A stretch of 14,839 nt of DNA from Bacteroidales bacterium (GTDB lineage: Bacteria > Bacteroidota > Bacteroidia > Bacteroidales > SM23-62): positions 1 through 14,839 of the forward strand of contig JADHVS010000106.1 in the NCBI GenBank assembly GCA_016783865.1. The letters are read 5' to 3'. The position numbers and the translations under genes are program-made. Below, piece after piece: positions 1 to 8,800 of the stretch. The notes under the pieces are model-generated. The model worked only from the letters and a program-made list of their open reading frames with translations. It was not told the DNA's origin and did not search any database. Every line of letters begins with the position of its first letter. Positions within the stretch are counted from its first letter, which is position 1.

Positions 1-1181
1 TGTGTTGGATCAGGTAAGCCGGACGGATTATGAACCTCGATCATCCCACCTCTTGTGGTATGCACGTTAAACGATACATTGGGAACGGTGGTGATCACGC
101 TCATGTCAAATTCCCTGTCGAGCCGTTCCTGGATGATCTCCATGTGGAGCAGTCCGAGGAAACCACCCCTGAATCCAAATCCCAGGGCAGCCGATGATTC
201 CGGCTCGTAATTCAATGATGCATCATTCAGTTTCAGCTTTTCCAATGAAGCCCTCAACTCCTCATAATCGTCGGCATCCACAGGATAGATACCGGCAAAT
301 ACCATGGGTTTTACGTCTTTGAATCCTTCGATGGCTTTTTCACAGGGATTATCCACATGGGTTATGGTATCCCCAACCTTCACTTCCGATGAGATTTTTA
401 TCCCGGAGATAATATAACCCACGTCTCCGGCTTTCAGCTCTTTCCTGGATTCATAAGTAAGCTGGAGTATCCCGATCTCATCAGCATTATAGCTTTGGTT
501 GGTAGCAAAAAACTTGACCAGATCACCTTTCTTAATGGTGCCATTGAAAATTCTGAAATAGGCATATATGCCTCTGAATGAATTATATACAGAGTCAAAG
601 ATCAGGGCCTCAAGAGGCTTTTCAGTATCCCCTTTCGGGTGAGGTATCCTGGTGATAATAGCTTCCAGTATCTCATCAACACCCATCCCTGTTTTTCCAC
701 TCGCAAGGATTACATCATCCTGATCACATCCGATCAGGTCGATGATCTGGTCCATCACCAGGTCCGGCATGGCCGCTTCAAGGTCCATCTTATTGAGTAC
801 CGGGATCACTTCCAGGTTTTTTTCGAGTGCCAGGTAGAGGTTTGAAATGGTCTGTGCCTGGATCCCCTGGGCAGCATCAACCACGAGCAGGGCTCCCTCA
901 CAGGCAGTAATCGATCTCGACACCTCATAGGTAAAATCCACATGTCCGGGTGTATCTATCAGGTTTAGGGTATACTTCTTCCCGTTCCACTCATGCACCA
1001 TCTGGATGGCATGGCTCTTAATGGTGATCCCGCGCTCCCTCTCGATGTCCATACTATCCAGTACCTGGTCCCTGATATCCCTCTCTTTCAGGGTATGGGT
1101 CTTCTCCAATAACCTGTCGGCCAGGGTACTCTTACCATGGTCAATATGGGCAATGATGCAAAAGTTACGGATGTGGTCCAT
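1..1181 (-). CDS. lepA: Elongation factor 4 (LepA), 5' part, runs off the window
   Basis: LepA/EF4 is a ribosome-associated translational GTPase related to EF-G. Reading the minus strand from the ATG at 1181 gives 393 open codons with no stop before the window edge. LepA is usually about 600 residues, so roughly the last third is missing. G-domain motifs are in order: G1 AHIDHGKS (residues 11-18), G2 RGITI, G3 DTPGHVDF, G4 NKMD and a G5-like SGKTG. The beta-barrel domain II and an EF-G domain III-like segment ([21 protein letters not shown]) follow. The N-terminus [19 protein letters not shown] aligns with the start of known LepA proteins, which fixes the start codon; no Shine-Dalgarno sequence is seen, as is usual in Bacteroidota. 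The gene is divergent from the histidine kinase gene. Nothing looks broken; the truncation is only the window boundary. Confidence 0.97.
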   Translation of the reverse strand, partial: MDHIRNFCIIAHIDHGKSTLADRLLEKTHTLKERDIRDQVLDSMDIERERGITIKSHAIQMVHEWNGKKYTLNLIDTPGHVDFTYEVSRSITACEGALLVVDAAQGIQAQTISNLYLALEKNLEVIPVLNKMDLEAAMPDLVMDQIIDLIGCDQDDVILASGKTGMGVDEILEAIITRIPHPKGDTEKPLEALIFDSVYNSFRGIYAYFRIFNGTIKKGDLVKFFATNQSYNADEIGILQLTYESRKELKAGDVGYIISGIKISSEVKVGDTITHVDNPCEKAIEGFKDVKPMVFAGIYPVDADDYEELRASLEKLKLNDASLNYEPESSAALGFGFRGGFLGLLHMEIIQERLDREFDMSVITTVPNVSFNVHTTRGGMIEVHNPSGLPDPT

Positions 1182-1202
1182 ATGGAATATTGAACTGAAA
1201 TG

Positions 1203-1234
1203 CAAATATAATATAAATCGTGAGTCGGGGGAAA
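1203..1234 (-). promoter_or_regulatory. Probable Bacteroidota-type promoter of lepA
   Basis: On the minus strand, TATATTTG (complement of 1203-1210) matches the Bacteroidota sigma-ABfr -7 consensus TAnnTTTG at every fixed position. A TTTC (complement of 1231-1234) lies 20 nt upstream, one base off the -33 element TTTG and at the expected spacing. The implied transcript would start near 1195-1198 and give a leader of about 15 nt before the lepA ATG at 1181. The motif match is seen directly; promoter activity is inferred. Confidence 0.5.
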
Positions 1235-1286
1235 GGGGTGAGGGGAAATGGATTATGAGAGAGTTCTATGCCATTGAATTCAGAAA

Positions 1287-1414
1287 GTCCTTTGATAAAA
1301 TGCTGAATTCCTGAAAAAGTCGTTAGAATAAATGTAGAAATTATGAAAAAGTCCTTTGAAAAAATGTGCATATTGTAAAAAAGTCATTAGATATAATATA
1401 TCTTTTTTCAAAAC
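1287..1414. repeat. Four degenerate tandem copies of a 32-bp direct repeat
   Basis: The trinucleotide GTC recurs at 1287, 1319, 1351 and 1383, exactly 32 bp apart. Each of the first three is preceded by an A-run. The shared pattern is roughly GTCnTTnGAnaaAATGnnnAnnnTnnnAAAAA. Copies one and three both begin GTCCTTTGA and both carry AAAATG; copies two and four begin GTCGTTAGA and GTCATTAGA. The fourth copy decays after about 15 bp into a T-rich tract. The spacing is about three helical turns, so all copies would face the same side of the DNA. This could be an old tandem duplication or a phased set of protein-binding sites; the sequence does not decide. Confidence 0.6.
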
Positions 1415-1524
1415 ATCCTTCAACACCTGAGAAACTACTATTACATAGGTGGAATGCCTGAGGTAGTTTTATCTTTTATTGAAACCAGGGATCTTCAAAA
1501 GGCCAGGTATACCACTTAAAAACA

Positions 1525-4500
1525 ATGATGATTATATCACCATTATTTATTAAATTTTGTTTTATATTTATTGTTCTTCACGAAGCGTGTCAGATGAAAT
1601 TATCCTTTTTTAACGCGGGAACAACGAATTTTGAAATGCAATATTTTTCACAGATGCATAAATATATCCTGGTAATAATCGCCGATAGGGCATCTGGTTT
1701 CAGAATAAGAACATGTATACTCCTTTTTTTCTTTTTTATGTTGCATTCCGCAGCACATTCACATGAAAATTTTCTTTTCAAAAGGATATTTATTAACGAT
1801 GGATTGTCGAACAATTCAATAAATTCTATTCTGCAGACCAGGGACGGATTCTTATGGATCGCAACGAAAGACGGATTGAACAGGTATGATGGTCAACGAT
1901 TCAAAATTTTTAAAAACAGTTATGGTGATACGACCTCTTTGCCAGAGAATTATGTAATGTGCATGTTTGAAAGCAGTGACGGAATCCTATGGGTGGGAAC
2001 ATGGGGAGAAGGATTACTGAAGTATGATAAGGTCAATGAATCATTTATCTCCTGCCGGCTTACTGGTGCTAAAGATGAGTTTATTCAATGTATTTTTGAG
2101 GACCACAATAGAAATATATGGTTTGGTACAACCGAGGGTGGTCTATTCTGCTTATCACCGGAATCCGGTACAATTGAAAATTATGCTGATAACCTGCCCG
2201 GTGCAAAACCATTTCCGGCAAATAATATTACCTGCATTGTTGAAGACGGATCTGACCGGTTGTGGATCGGTACATGGAATTCCGGCATGATTCAGTTTAC
2301 TCCGGAAAACGGAACAATCAGACAATATAATCATGAACCCGGGAACTGTAATTCCATAGCTGATAATGGGGTTTGGGATATCAGAATGGAACCTGGCAAA
2401 AGTTTATTATTAAGTACATTCAGAGGTATTGACCGGTTTGATATTGTTACAGGTAACGTTCAGCACAATCCGGGTATTGATGAAATGTATAACGATATGC
2501 TCACCACTGCGATTCGACAAACTTATGTTGACAGGAAAGGAAGAATGTGGGTGGGGACATATGATTATAACGGGCTGTTCTTAATTTACAAGGATGAAAA
2601 TGGAAATTTTCGAAATGAACGGTTTATCAGCGAAGATGATAATGATCAATCCATATCCATAGACAGGATAAGGTGTATTTATGAAGATATGAAAGGCAAT
2701 CTTTGGTTCGGGACTGAGAATGGCTTGAACAAGATTCCGGCAACTCAGCCATTCAGACAGTTTACATATCTGCCGTTACGCCCCAATAGTCTTGGTGGAC
2801 GAGTGGTCAGCAGTATCCAGATGGATCATAATAATATATTGTGGATTGGGTACGGTGGCGGCGGATTTGACAGGATTGATCTTGTAAGCGACAATATCAA
2901 ACATTACAAGCATGAACCGGCAGATCCAAATTCCCTGAGTGATGATGACGTTATTTCCATTTATATATCATCTGATGGCAACTTATGGATCGCCACTATG
3001 TATGGCGGATTGATTTTTTTTAATACCTCCACAGGGAAATTCACCAGTTATCGCACGGATCCGGAGGATAAAAGTACCATCTGTTCAGATTGGGTATTGC
3101 AGGTACTGGAAATCAACGACAGCTTGTTCCTGGTTGGTACAAACAGCGGACTCGATGTGCTTGACAGGGAAACGGAAGAATTTTCAAGGTATGCTCCTGA
3201 GATTACAGAAGGCACGGAAAAACTCCCTGGAAATATCTCTGTAAATGTGCTTTTCGAAGACAGTAAGCAATTTATCTGGATCGGTACCTGGCTGGATGGT
3301 GTTTTTTGTTACGATCCGGCAACTAAGCACCTTACTCAATATTTGCACGATGTCAGCAACTCATACAGTATCGGTGCCGACAAGATTACTGTAATTCATG
3401 AGGACCCCTCAGGGGATATCTGGTTTGGAACACACAGTGGCGGATTATGCAAGCTGGACAATGAAAGCGGCAGATTTTTGCATTTCAATACACAAACCGG
3501 AATGCCAAACGATGTGGTATTTGGAATACTAACAGATTCCGGCTCTGATCTATGGATCAGCACCATGAAAGGGCTTGCAAGGATGGACCATATGACGGGT
3601 GAGATACGTGTATATGATGAACTGGATGGCCTGGTCAACAACCAGTTTAACTGGCGGGCCAGCTTCAAGGATCAGCATGGTATTATGTATTTTGGAGGGA
3701 TCAATGGTTTTGTTTCTTTCAATCCTGATCTCATAATAGTGGATACGGTACCTCCCCTGGTGGCCATCACTTCCTTTACAATCTTCAATAAAGAAACAGG
3801 AAATCAACAAACGCTTCCCGCTACCAGGGAAATTGTTCTTGGCCACCATCAGAACTTTTTCTCCATTGAATTTAATGCACTTGATATGGCCCCGATTCAA
3901 AAGCATAAATACGCTTACATGCTGGAAGGAATTGATCAGAATTGGATCTACTCAGATACCAGGAATATTGCATTTTATACGGACCTTCATAAAGGTTCAT
4001 TTCATTTCCTTGCAAAAGCGTGCAATGCTGACAATATATGGAGCGAACCTGTATCATTGTCCATAATAATTCTTCCGGCATGGTGGAATACTTTATGGAT
4101 CAAACTGCTTGGATTACTGGCTATTTTCGGAATTGGAATCCTGGTTACCCGCGTGCGCTTCTGGCATTTACTGGAAATTGAGAGGATCCGTTTGAATATT
4201 GCCAGCGATCTGCATGATGAAATGGGAAGTAATCTCAGCAGTATAAGTGTTGACAGTCAGCAATTAATGTTGCAAAATAAAAAGGGAACAAAGAGCCATC
4301 AACTTTCTTCAGATATCTACAAGACGACAAATGAAACGATTGATTCGATCCGTGATATTATCTGGTTTATCAATCCTAAAAATGTCAGTGGTGAGGATAT
4401 GCTGTTCAAAATGCGTGAGAAAGCAGCCACGATGCTGGCCGGCCTGAAATGGTCATTCAAAACTTCTGAGGGTTTGAACCTTGATGTTGTGAAACTGGAA

Positions 4501-4803
4501 ATACGAAGGAATATTTTTCTGATCTACAAAGAGATACTTACTAATGTGGTACGACATTCTGATGCAAAATCATGCATTATAAAACTTGAAAAGCATCCAC
4601 ACAACCTTGAATTGAATATCTGCGACAACGGTAGAGGTTTTGATTTGAATAAAGGAAAGAGCACCAACGGACTTACAAACCTCTATCATCGGGCACAAAA
4701 GATAGGTGCTCAGCTCAAAATAACAAGCACAGTGGGTGAAGGAACCTGTATGACTCTGGAGTTACCACTGAAGAGTAATAAAATTGGCATAAAAAGAATA
4801 TAA
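1525..4803 (+). CDS. Membrane sensor histidine kinase with 14-repeat two-component propeller
   Basis: Senses an extracytoplasmic signal and phosphorylates a partner regulator, most likely the one encoded 44 bp downstream. After a hydrophobic N-terminus come 14 Reg_prop-type repeats (about residues 87-745; e.g. NSILQTRDGFLWIATKDGL), the number expected for two seven-bladed propellers. A Y_Y_Y domain follows (about 775-850), then one membrane span (857-875). The cytoplasmic part has a HisKA_3 dimerisation domain with phosphoacceptor H897 in SDLHDEMGSNLSS, and a HATPase_c domain: N box EILTNVVRHS (1003-1012), G1 DNGRGF (1034-1039), G2 NGLTNL (1048-1053). It lacks the receiver and AraC domains of Bacteroides hybrid (HTCS) proteins, so it is a split, classical kinase. 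The start is uncertain: the signal-peptide-like stretch RIRTCILLFFFFMLHSAAHS lies at about residues 60-79, so the true start may be Met24 (1594), Met38 (1636) or Met44 (1654). Confidence 0.93.
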   Translation: MMIISPLFIKFCFIFIVLHEACQMKLSFFNAGTTNFEMQYFSQMHKYILVIIADRASGFRIRTCILLFFFFMLHSAAHSHENFLFKRIFINDGLSNNSINSILQTRDGFLWIATKDGLNRYDGQRFKIFKNSYGDTTSLPENYVMCMFESSDGILWVGTWGEGLLKYDKVNESFISCRLTGAKDEFIQCIFEDHNRNIWFGTTEGGLFCLSPESGTIENYADNLPGAKPFPANNITCIVEDGSDRLWIGTWNSGMIQFTPENGTIRQYNHEPGNCNSIADNGVWDIRMEPGKSLLLSTFRGIDRFDIVTGNVQHNPGIDEMYNDMLTTAIRQTYVDRKGRMWVGTYDYNGLFLIYKDENGNFRNERFISEDDNDQSISIDRIRCIYEDMKGNLWFGTENGLNKIPATQPFRQFTYLPLRPNSLGGRVVSSIQMDHNNILWIGYGGGGFDRIDLVSDNIKHYKHEPADPNSLSDDDVISIYISSDGNLWIATMYGGLIFFNTSTGKFTSYRTDPEDKSTICSDWVLQVLEINDSLFLVGTNSGLDVLDRETEEFSRYAPEITEGTEKLPGNISVNVLFEDSKQFIWIGTWLDGVFCYDPATKHLTQYLHDVSNSYSIGADKITVIHEDPSGDIWFGTHSGGLCKLDNESGRFLHFNTQTGMPNDVVFGILTDSGSDLWISTMKGLARMDHMTGEIRVYDELDGLVNNQFNWRASFKDQHGIMYFGGINGFVSFNPDLIIVDTVPPLVAITSFTIFNKETGNQQTLPATREIVLGHHQNFFSIEFNALDMAPIQKHKYAYMLEGIDQNWIYSDTRNIAFYTDLHKGSFHFLAKACNADNIWSEPVSLSIIILPAWWNTLWIKLLGLLAIFGIGILVTRVRFWHLLEIERIRLNIASDLHDEMGSNLSSISVDSQQLMLQNKKGTKSHQLSSDIYKTTNETIDSIRDIIWFINPKNVSGEDMLFKMREKAATMLAGLKWSFKTSEGLNLDVVKLEIRRNIFLIYKEILTNVVRHSDAKSCIIKLEKHPHNLELNICDNGRGFDLNKGKSTNGLTNLYHRAQKIGAQLKITSTVGEGTCMTLELPLKSNKIGIKRI

Positions 4804-4847
4804 ATGCCCTGTGAATACCCGCTATTTCAATTGAGTAGAATAAACAT

Positions 4848-5522
4848 ATGGGAACAATGGAAAATACAGGAATTACCAAGGTGAATATCTGGATGGTGGA
4901 AGACAATTCCAGGTACCGGAAAAGCATGGCGGCAGTGATCAATAATACAGAAGGGATGATATGTACAGAAGTATTTTCCAACTGTGAAGATGCCCTGGCA
5001 AGCATGGAAGACGAAGTACTGCCAGATGTGATACTACTTGATATTGGTTTGCCGGGGATGAGTGGAATAAAAGGGATTCAGCAGTTTAAAAATTTCTCAG
5101 AGGATATCCATATTGTCATTCTCACAATTTACGAGGACAATGATACGGTCTTTGATGCGCTGTGTGAGGGAGCTTCAGGTTACCTGCTGAAGGATTCCTC
5201 CCAGGAGAAAATAGTTGAGTCTATTCGTGAAGTTCTCTCCGGAGGAGCTCCCCTGAACATGAGGATTGCACAAAAAGTACTACAACTGTTTTCAAAAATT
5301 AAACCTAAAAGGTCGGATTATGGTCTTACAGACAGGGAGAAGGAGATTCTGCACTATATCGTATCCGGAGACACTAAACAACAGATCGCTGATACACTGT
5401 TTCTAAGTTTTCATACCGTGAATACACATATTAAAAATATATACAAAAAACTGGAGGTTAATACAAAAGCAGCTGTTGTATCCAAGGCATACAAAGAAAA
5501 TCTCTGCAATCCTGAATCCTGA
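4848..5522 (+). CDS. NarL/LuxR-family two-component response regulator
   Basis: A cytoplasmic DNA-binding regulator of 224 residues and the likely phosphorylation target of the HisKA_3 kinase just upstream. The receiver domain (about residues 12-130) has the acidic pair E18/D19, phosphoacceptor D65 in LLDIGLPGMSG, T93 in VILTIYE and K115 in YLLKDSS, so it should be phosphorylatable. A linker leads to a C-terminal LuxR/NarL helix-turn-helix (about 160-216), LTDREKEILHYIVSGDTKQQ followed by IAD and the recognition region FHTVNTHIKNIYKKL. The gap of 44 bp on the same strand suggests an operon with the kinase. ATGs at 4848 and 4857 are both possible starts, differing by three residues before the conserved receiver begins. 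HisKA_3 kinases typically pair with NarL-type regulators, which supports the match. Targets are not shown by sequence; the two secreted-enzyme genes downstream are the obvious candidates. Confidence 0.95.
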   Translation: MGTMENTGITKVNIWMVEDNSRYRKSMAAVINNTEGMICTEVFSNCEDALASMEDEVLPDVILLDIGLPGMSGIKGIQQFKNFSEDIHIVILTIYEDNDTVFDALCEGASGYLLKDSSQEKIVESIREVLSGGAPLNMRIAQKVLQLFSKIKPKRSDYGLTDREKEILHYIVSGDTKQQIADTLFLSFHTVNTHIKNIYKKLEVNTKAAVVSKAYKENLCNPES

Positions 5523-5831
5523 AAAATACCTTCCCCCGGATTAATCAAAACTCACTGCAACCCATGGCTGGTAATGGTATCCTTAAAATACCACGAACGT
5601 GCGATTGAATTGAGCATTAAAACGAGATAAATTTACAGAACAAAAAACCTGACAACAGGTCAGTATTCTCTGCCAGCTCCAGAAGCAAATTGAAACAGGC
5701 TTTCTGAGAGCTATTGGCATCTCAATAGTATCAGAAATTTTGATACTGATTTTATCCGGGAATCCAGATAAATTACACAGCAGCCTGGGTTCATTATTAC
5801 ACTCTACCACTCAAACTTAAATCTATTTATT
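5523..5831. other. Intergenic spacer upstream of the GDPD gene
   Basis: About 309 bp without a convincing gene; a 75-codon minus-strand ORF at 5583-5810 has no recognisable features. It contains three small inverted repeats: CTGAC/GTCAG at 5649-5653 and 5659-5663; AGTATCA/TGATACT at 5727-5747; and TTTATC/GATAAA at 5751-5772. A possible promoter is TTG at 5605-5607, 20 nt, then TAAATTTA at 5628-5635 (one base off TAnnTTTG), which would give a leader of about 190 nt. No clear terminator follows the response regulator, so read-through into the GDPD gene is possible. Confidence 0.5.
5727..5747. promoter_or_regulatory. Perfect 7-7-7 inverted repeat upstream of the GDPD gene
   Basis: AGTATCA, a seven-base spacer GAAATTT, then TGATACT: a perfect dyad about 85 bp before the GDPD start codon. 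It could be an operator for a dimeric regulator such as the NarL-type protein encoded just upstream, or a weak RNA hairpin in the leader. No T-run follows directly, so it is not a normal intrinsic terminator. The symmetry is visible; the function is inferred. Confidence 0.35.
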
Positions 5832-8800
5832 ATGAAAAAAATCTTTTACTTACTTGTTCTGATCTCGAGTGTCTCCTATGGGCAAAATCCCAAGGTTATT
5901 GCACATCGAGGTGGTGCCGGAACAGCTCCGGAAAATACGCTGGCGGCGTTTAATAATGCGGTCCAGGTAAATGCCGACTATTTCGAACTGGATGTGATGA
6001 TCTCCAGTGACGATTCCCTGATGATCATGCATGATGCTACCGTTGACAGGACTACAGACGGAACCGGTAGTATTGCTTCACTGACATACAGCCAGTTGAA
6101 GGAGTTGGATGCCGGATCATGGTTCAGTGCCGAATTTGAGGGGGAACCTGTTCCTACGTTATACGAAGCAATGATGGTCGCCAAAAACAGTGCCAACGAT
6201 ATCGGTGTTGTGATAGAAATAAAATCTTCCGACGCATCCGTTCCTGCTGCAGTTGTGGCAATGATCCAGAAACTGGAGATGGAGAGCAGGGTGATTGTAT
6301 CCAGCTTCAGCCTCTCACAGATCACCGAGGTAAAATTACTCGATCCGACCATTGCAGTCCAGCTCTTTGGAACCATTACCGAGTCCAATATCGACCAGGT
6401 AGTGGCCATCAACGGAGACTGGGTAGGCAGCGGTGGTAATCTGACCCAGACTGTAATCGACTATGCCCATATCCAGGGAATATATTTTAATGCCTGGACA
6501 CTGAATTCTGCCAGCACCATGCTCCCGGCAATAGCCCTGGGTGTTGACGGGATTACTACTGATTTCCCTGTTGTGTTGCTGACGTTGCTGGATGATACTG
6601 AACCTTCTGATGTGGTGCTGTCATCCGCCATACCTCTCGAAACGAAAGTCACGCTGAATTGGGAACCTGCTGTTGATGATGAGAGCGGTATTGCAGGTTA
6701 TGATATTTACCGTGATACAATCACTGGACCGACTACTCTTGTTGCTTCAGTTGGAAATGTCCTGGAATATGTGGATGAGACATATATGGAATCCCAATTG
6801 TGCTACTACCGGATTAAAGCCCGGAATCTGGCAGGATTGAGCAGTGTGAATTATTCCAACGAGATTTCTGTGGCCACACTCAATGATATTACACCTCCGG
6901 TGGTTCAATATGTGACATCCAGGGGAGATAGCAATACAGTGGTGATCGGTTTTTCCGAACGGATTGATACAGCCACCGCTGAAACGGCTACCAATTATAC
7001 CCTTAATCATGGTGCCACGGTTGAATCATCATTGCTAGCCATGGATGGGAAGTCTGTTATGCTGACTACTTCCCCGTTGTCCGAACAATCTTACCTGATG
7101 ACGGTAAAGAATGTCCTTGACTTGGCAGTTACACCAAATAAAATGGTAACACTCAGTACGATTTTCCTGCACTATGGCATCCCCGATTCTGCAGTTGCTT
7201 TCTATAAACTGGATTCATTACCTTTTGCCGCTCCGGATTACCTTGTAATTGATGAGACCGAAAACGAAAATAATGGCATCGCTCTGAACGGGGCCTATAC
7301 TTCTGAAGGGATTCTTGGAAACAGCCTTAGTTTTGACGGTGTGGATGATTATGTTGAATTTACCGCCTCGGAATCTTTCGATATCAATGCCAGTGCGGTT
7401 ACACTGTCACTCTGGACAAAGCTTCCCTACAAGCCTTCTGAGCTCCCGGTACCTTATTCTCCACTGTTTGATTCTGAAACGGATAACTATGTCTTGTACG
7501 GGGATCGCGGCAATAATGAACTCCGGTTCAAGGTTGTCACTTCTGGCGGCGCAGAAAGGCCCGGTATACCAGACGCCGATATCAGGACAGGAGAATGGAT
7601 CCACGTTGTTGGTGTATATGATGGAACCAATGCCATGGTTTACCTGAATGGAGAGTTAAAGGATACACATCCTCTCACTGGTACCGTAAAAACAGGGCAA
7701 GTTGCCACACTTGGCAAAACGGGCACCACCTATTTTCAGGGTAGTATCGACCAGGTTGAAGTTTACAACCGTGCCCTGTCCCGGGAAGAGATCATGTTAA
7801 TGTACACAGGAATTCGTGAGGCTCCTATTTCCCGCAACCCGGGAAGCGTTAAAATGGAAACCCCTTCTGTAGATGAAACAATGGTGACACTCAACTGGTC
7901 TGATGCAGTAAATTACGAAAGTGAGATCATGGGATACGAGATCTACCGTGATACAACACAGGAAGCAACTACACTGTATGCAACTGCTGGAAATGTTACT
8001 GAATTTGCAGACAATAGTTGTACAGAAAACCAGACCTTCTATTACCGTGTAAAAGCAAAGAACACACTTGGTCTGTTAAGCGGGGAATACAGTAATGAGG
8101 TATCCGCCACTACCGGCACGGATCTTACCAGGCCAAAGGTGGCATATGTTACATCTCGTGGTGAAAACCCGGGCATATTCGTTGAATTTACTGAGAAACT
8201 GGATCAGACATCAGCCGAGGATATTGCTAATTATTCCATCGATCAATCTGTCACAGTTACCGGGGCAACGCTTGCACTGGATCAAAAAACGGTGATCCTT
8301 GCGACATCGGGTCTCTCGGAGCAAACTTATACCCTTACCCTTAATGGTATCAAGGACCTGGCTGCCATACCGAATGTTATTTTCACCGATACAAAGGTTG
8401 TTTTAACCCATGAGGCCGAACCTGCTGATCTTATTGCCTGGTACCAGATGAATGGTCTTCCGGTTTCCGGACCGGATACTCTTCTGCTGGACGAGACAGC
8501 AAACACCAATAACGGTCTTGTAAAAAATCAACCGGAACTGGCAGAAGGATTACTGGGCAACGCTGTTAAGTTTGACAATACGAAAAAACAGTACGTACAG
8601 TTCGAAAATTCACCCTCTTTTGATGTGGGTGATACCATGGTTTCGATTTCCGTATGGACAAAACTGACCTACCTGCCTGTGGAGATGCCTGAAGCATACG
8701 GACCCTTGTTCGATTCTCAGGGTGATGAGTACGTGATCTATGCAGACCGGGTAAATAAAGAGTTGCGGTTTAAGGTAGTTACAAGTGCAAAAGCAGAGCG

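Larger units (their letters stand above)
1182..1524. other. Intergenic region between divergent lepA and the sensor kinase gene
   Basis: This AT-rich spacer of about 340 bp has no convincing gene; short ORFs crossing it on both strands have no recognisable protein features. It holds the lepA promoter near lepA and a 32-bp-period repeat in its middle. A small imperfect inverted repeat sits at 1431-1439 / 1462-1470 (GAAACTACT with GGTAGTTTT, two G-U pairs), followed by a T-rich run. A weak promoter-like pair for the kinase gene (TTG at 1373-1375, then 21 nt, then TATATCTT at 1397-1404) overlaps the repeat, but I would not rely on it. If the kinase really starts at 1654, the leader is longer than drawn here. 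Confidence 0.6.

Noticed and set aside
639..1314. Plus-strand ORFs of 68 and 102 codons
   Set aside because: They lie antisense to lepA (or run from it into the spacer), whose conserved GTPase motifs explain the open frames; no protein features of their own.
1287..1414. CRISPR-like array, because of the regular 32-bp period
   Set aside because: The conserved and variable parts cannot be split into identical repeats plus unique spacers of usual length, the copies are degenerate, and no cas genes are present.
5583..5810. Minus-strand ORF of 75 codons in the spacer before the GDPD gene
   Set aside because: No start-site context, signal, membrane segment or recognised motif; it covers DNA that contains the probable leader of the GDPD gene.
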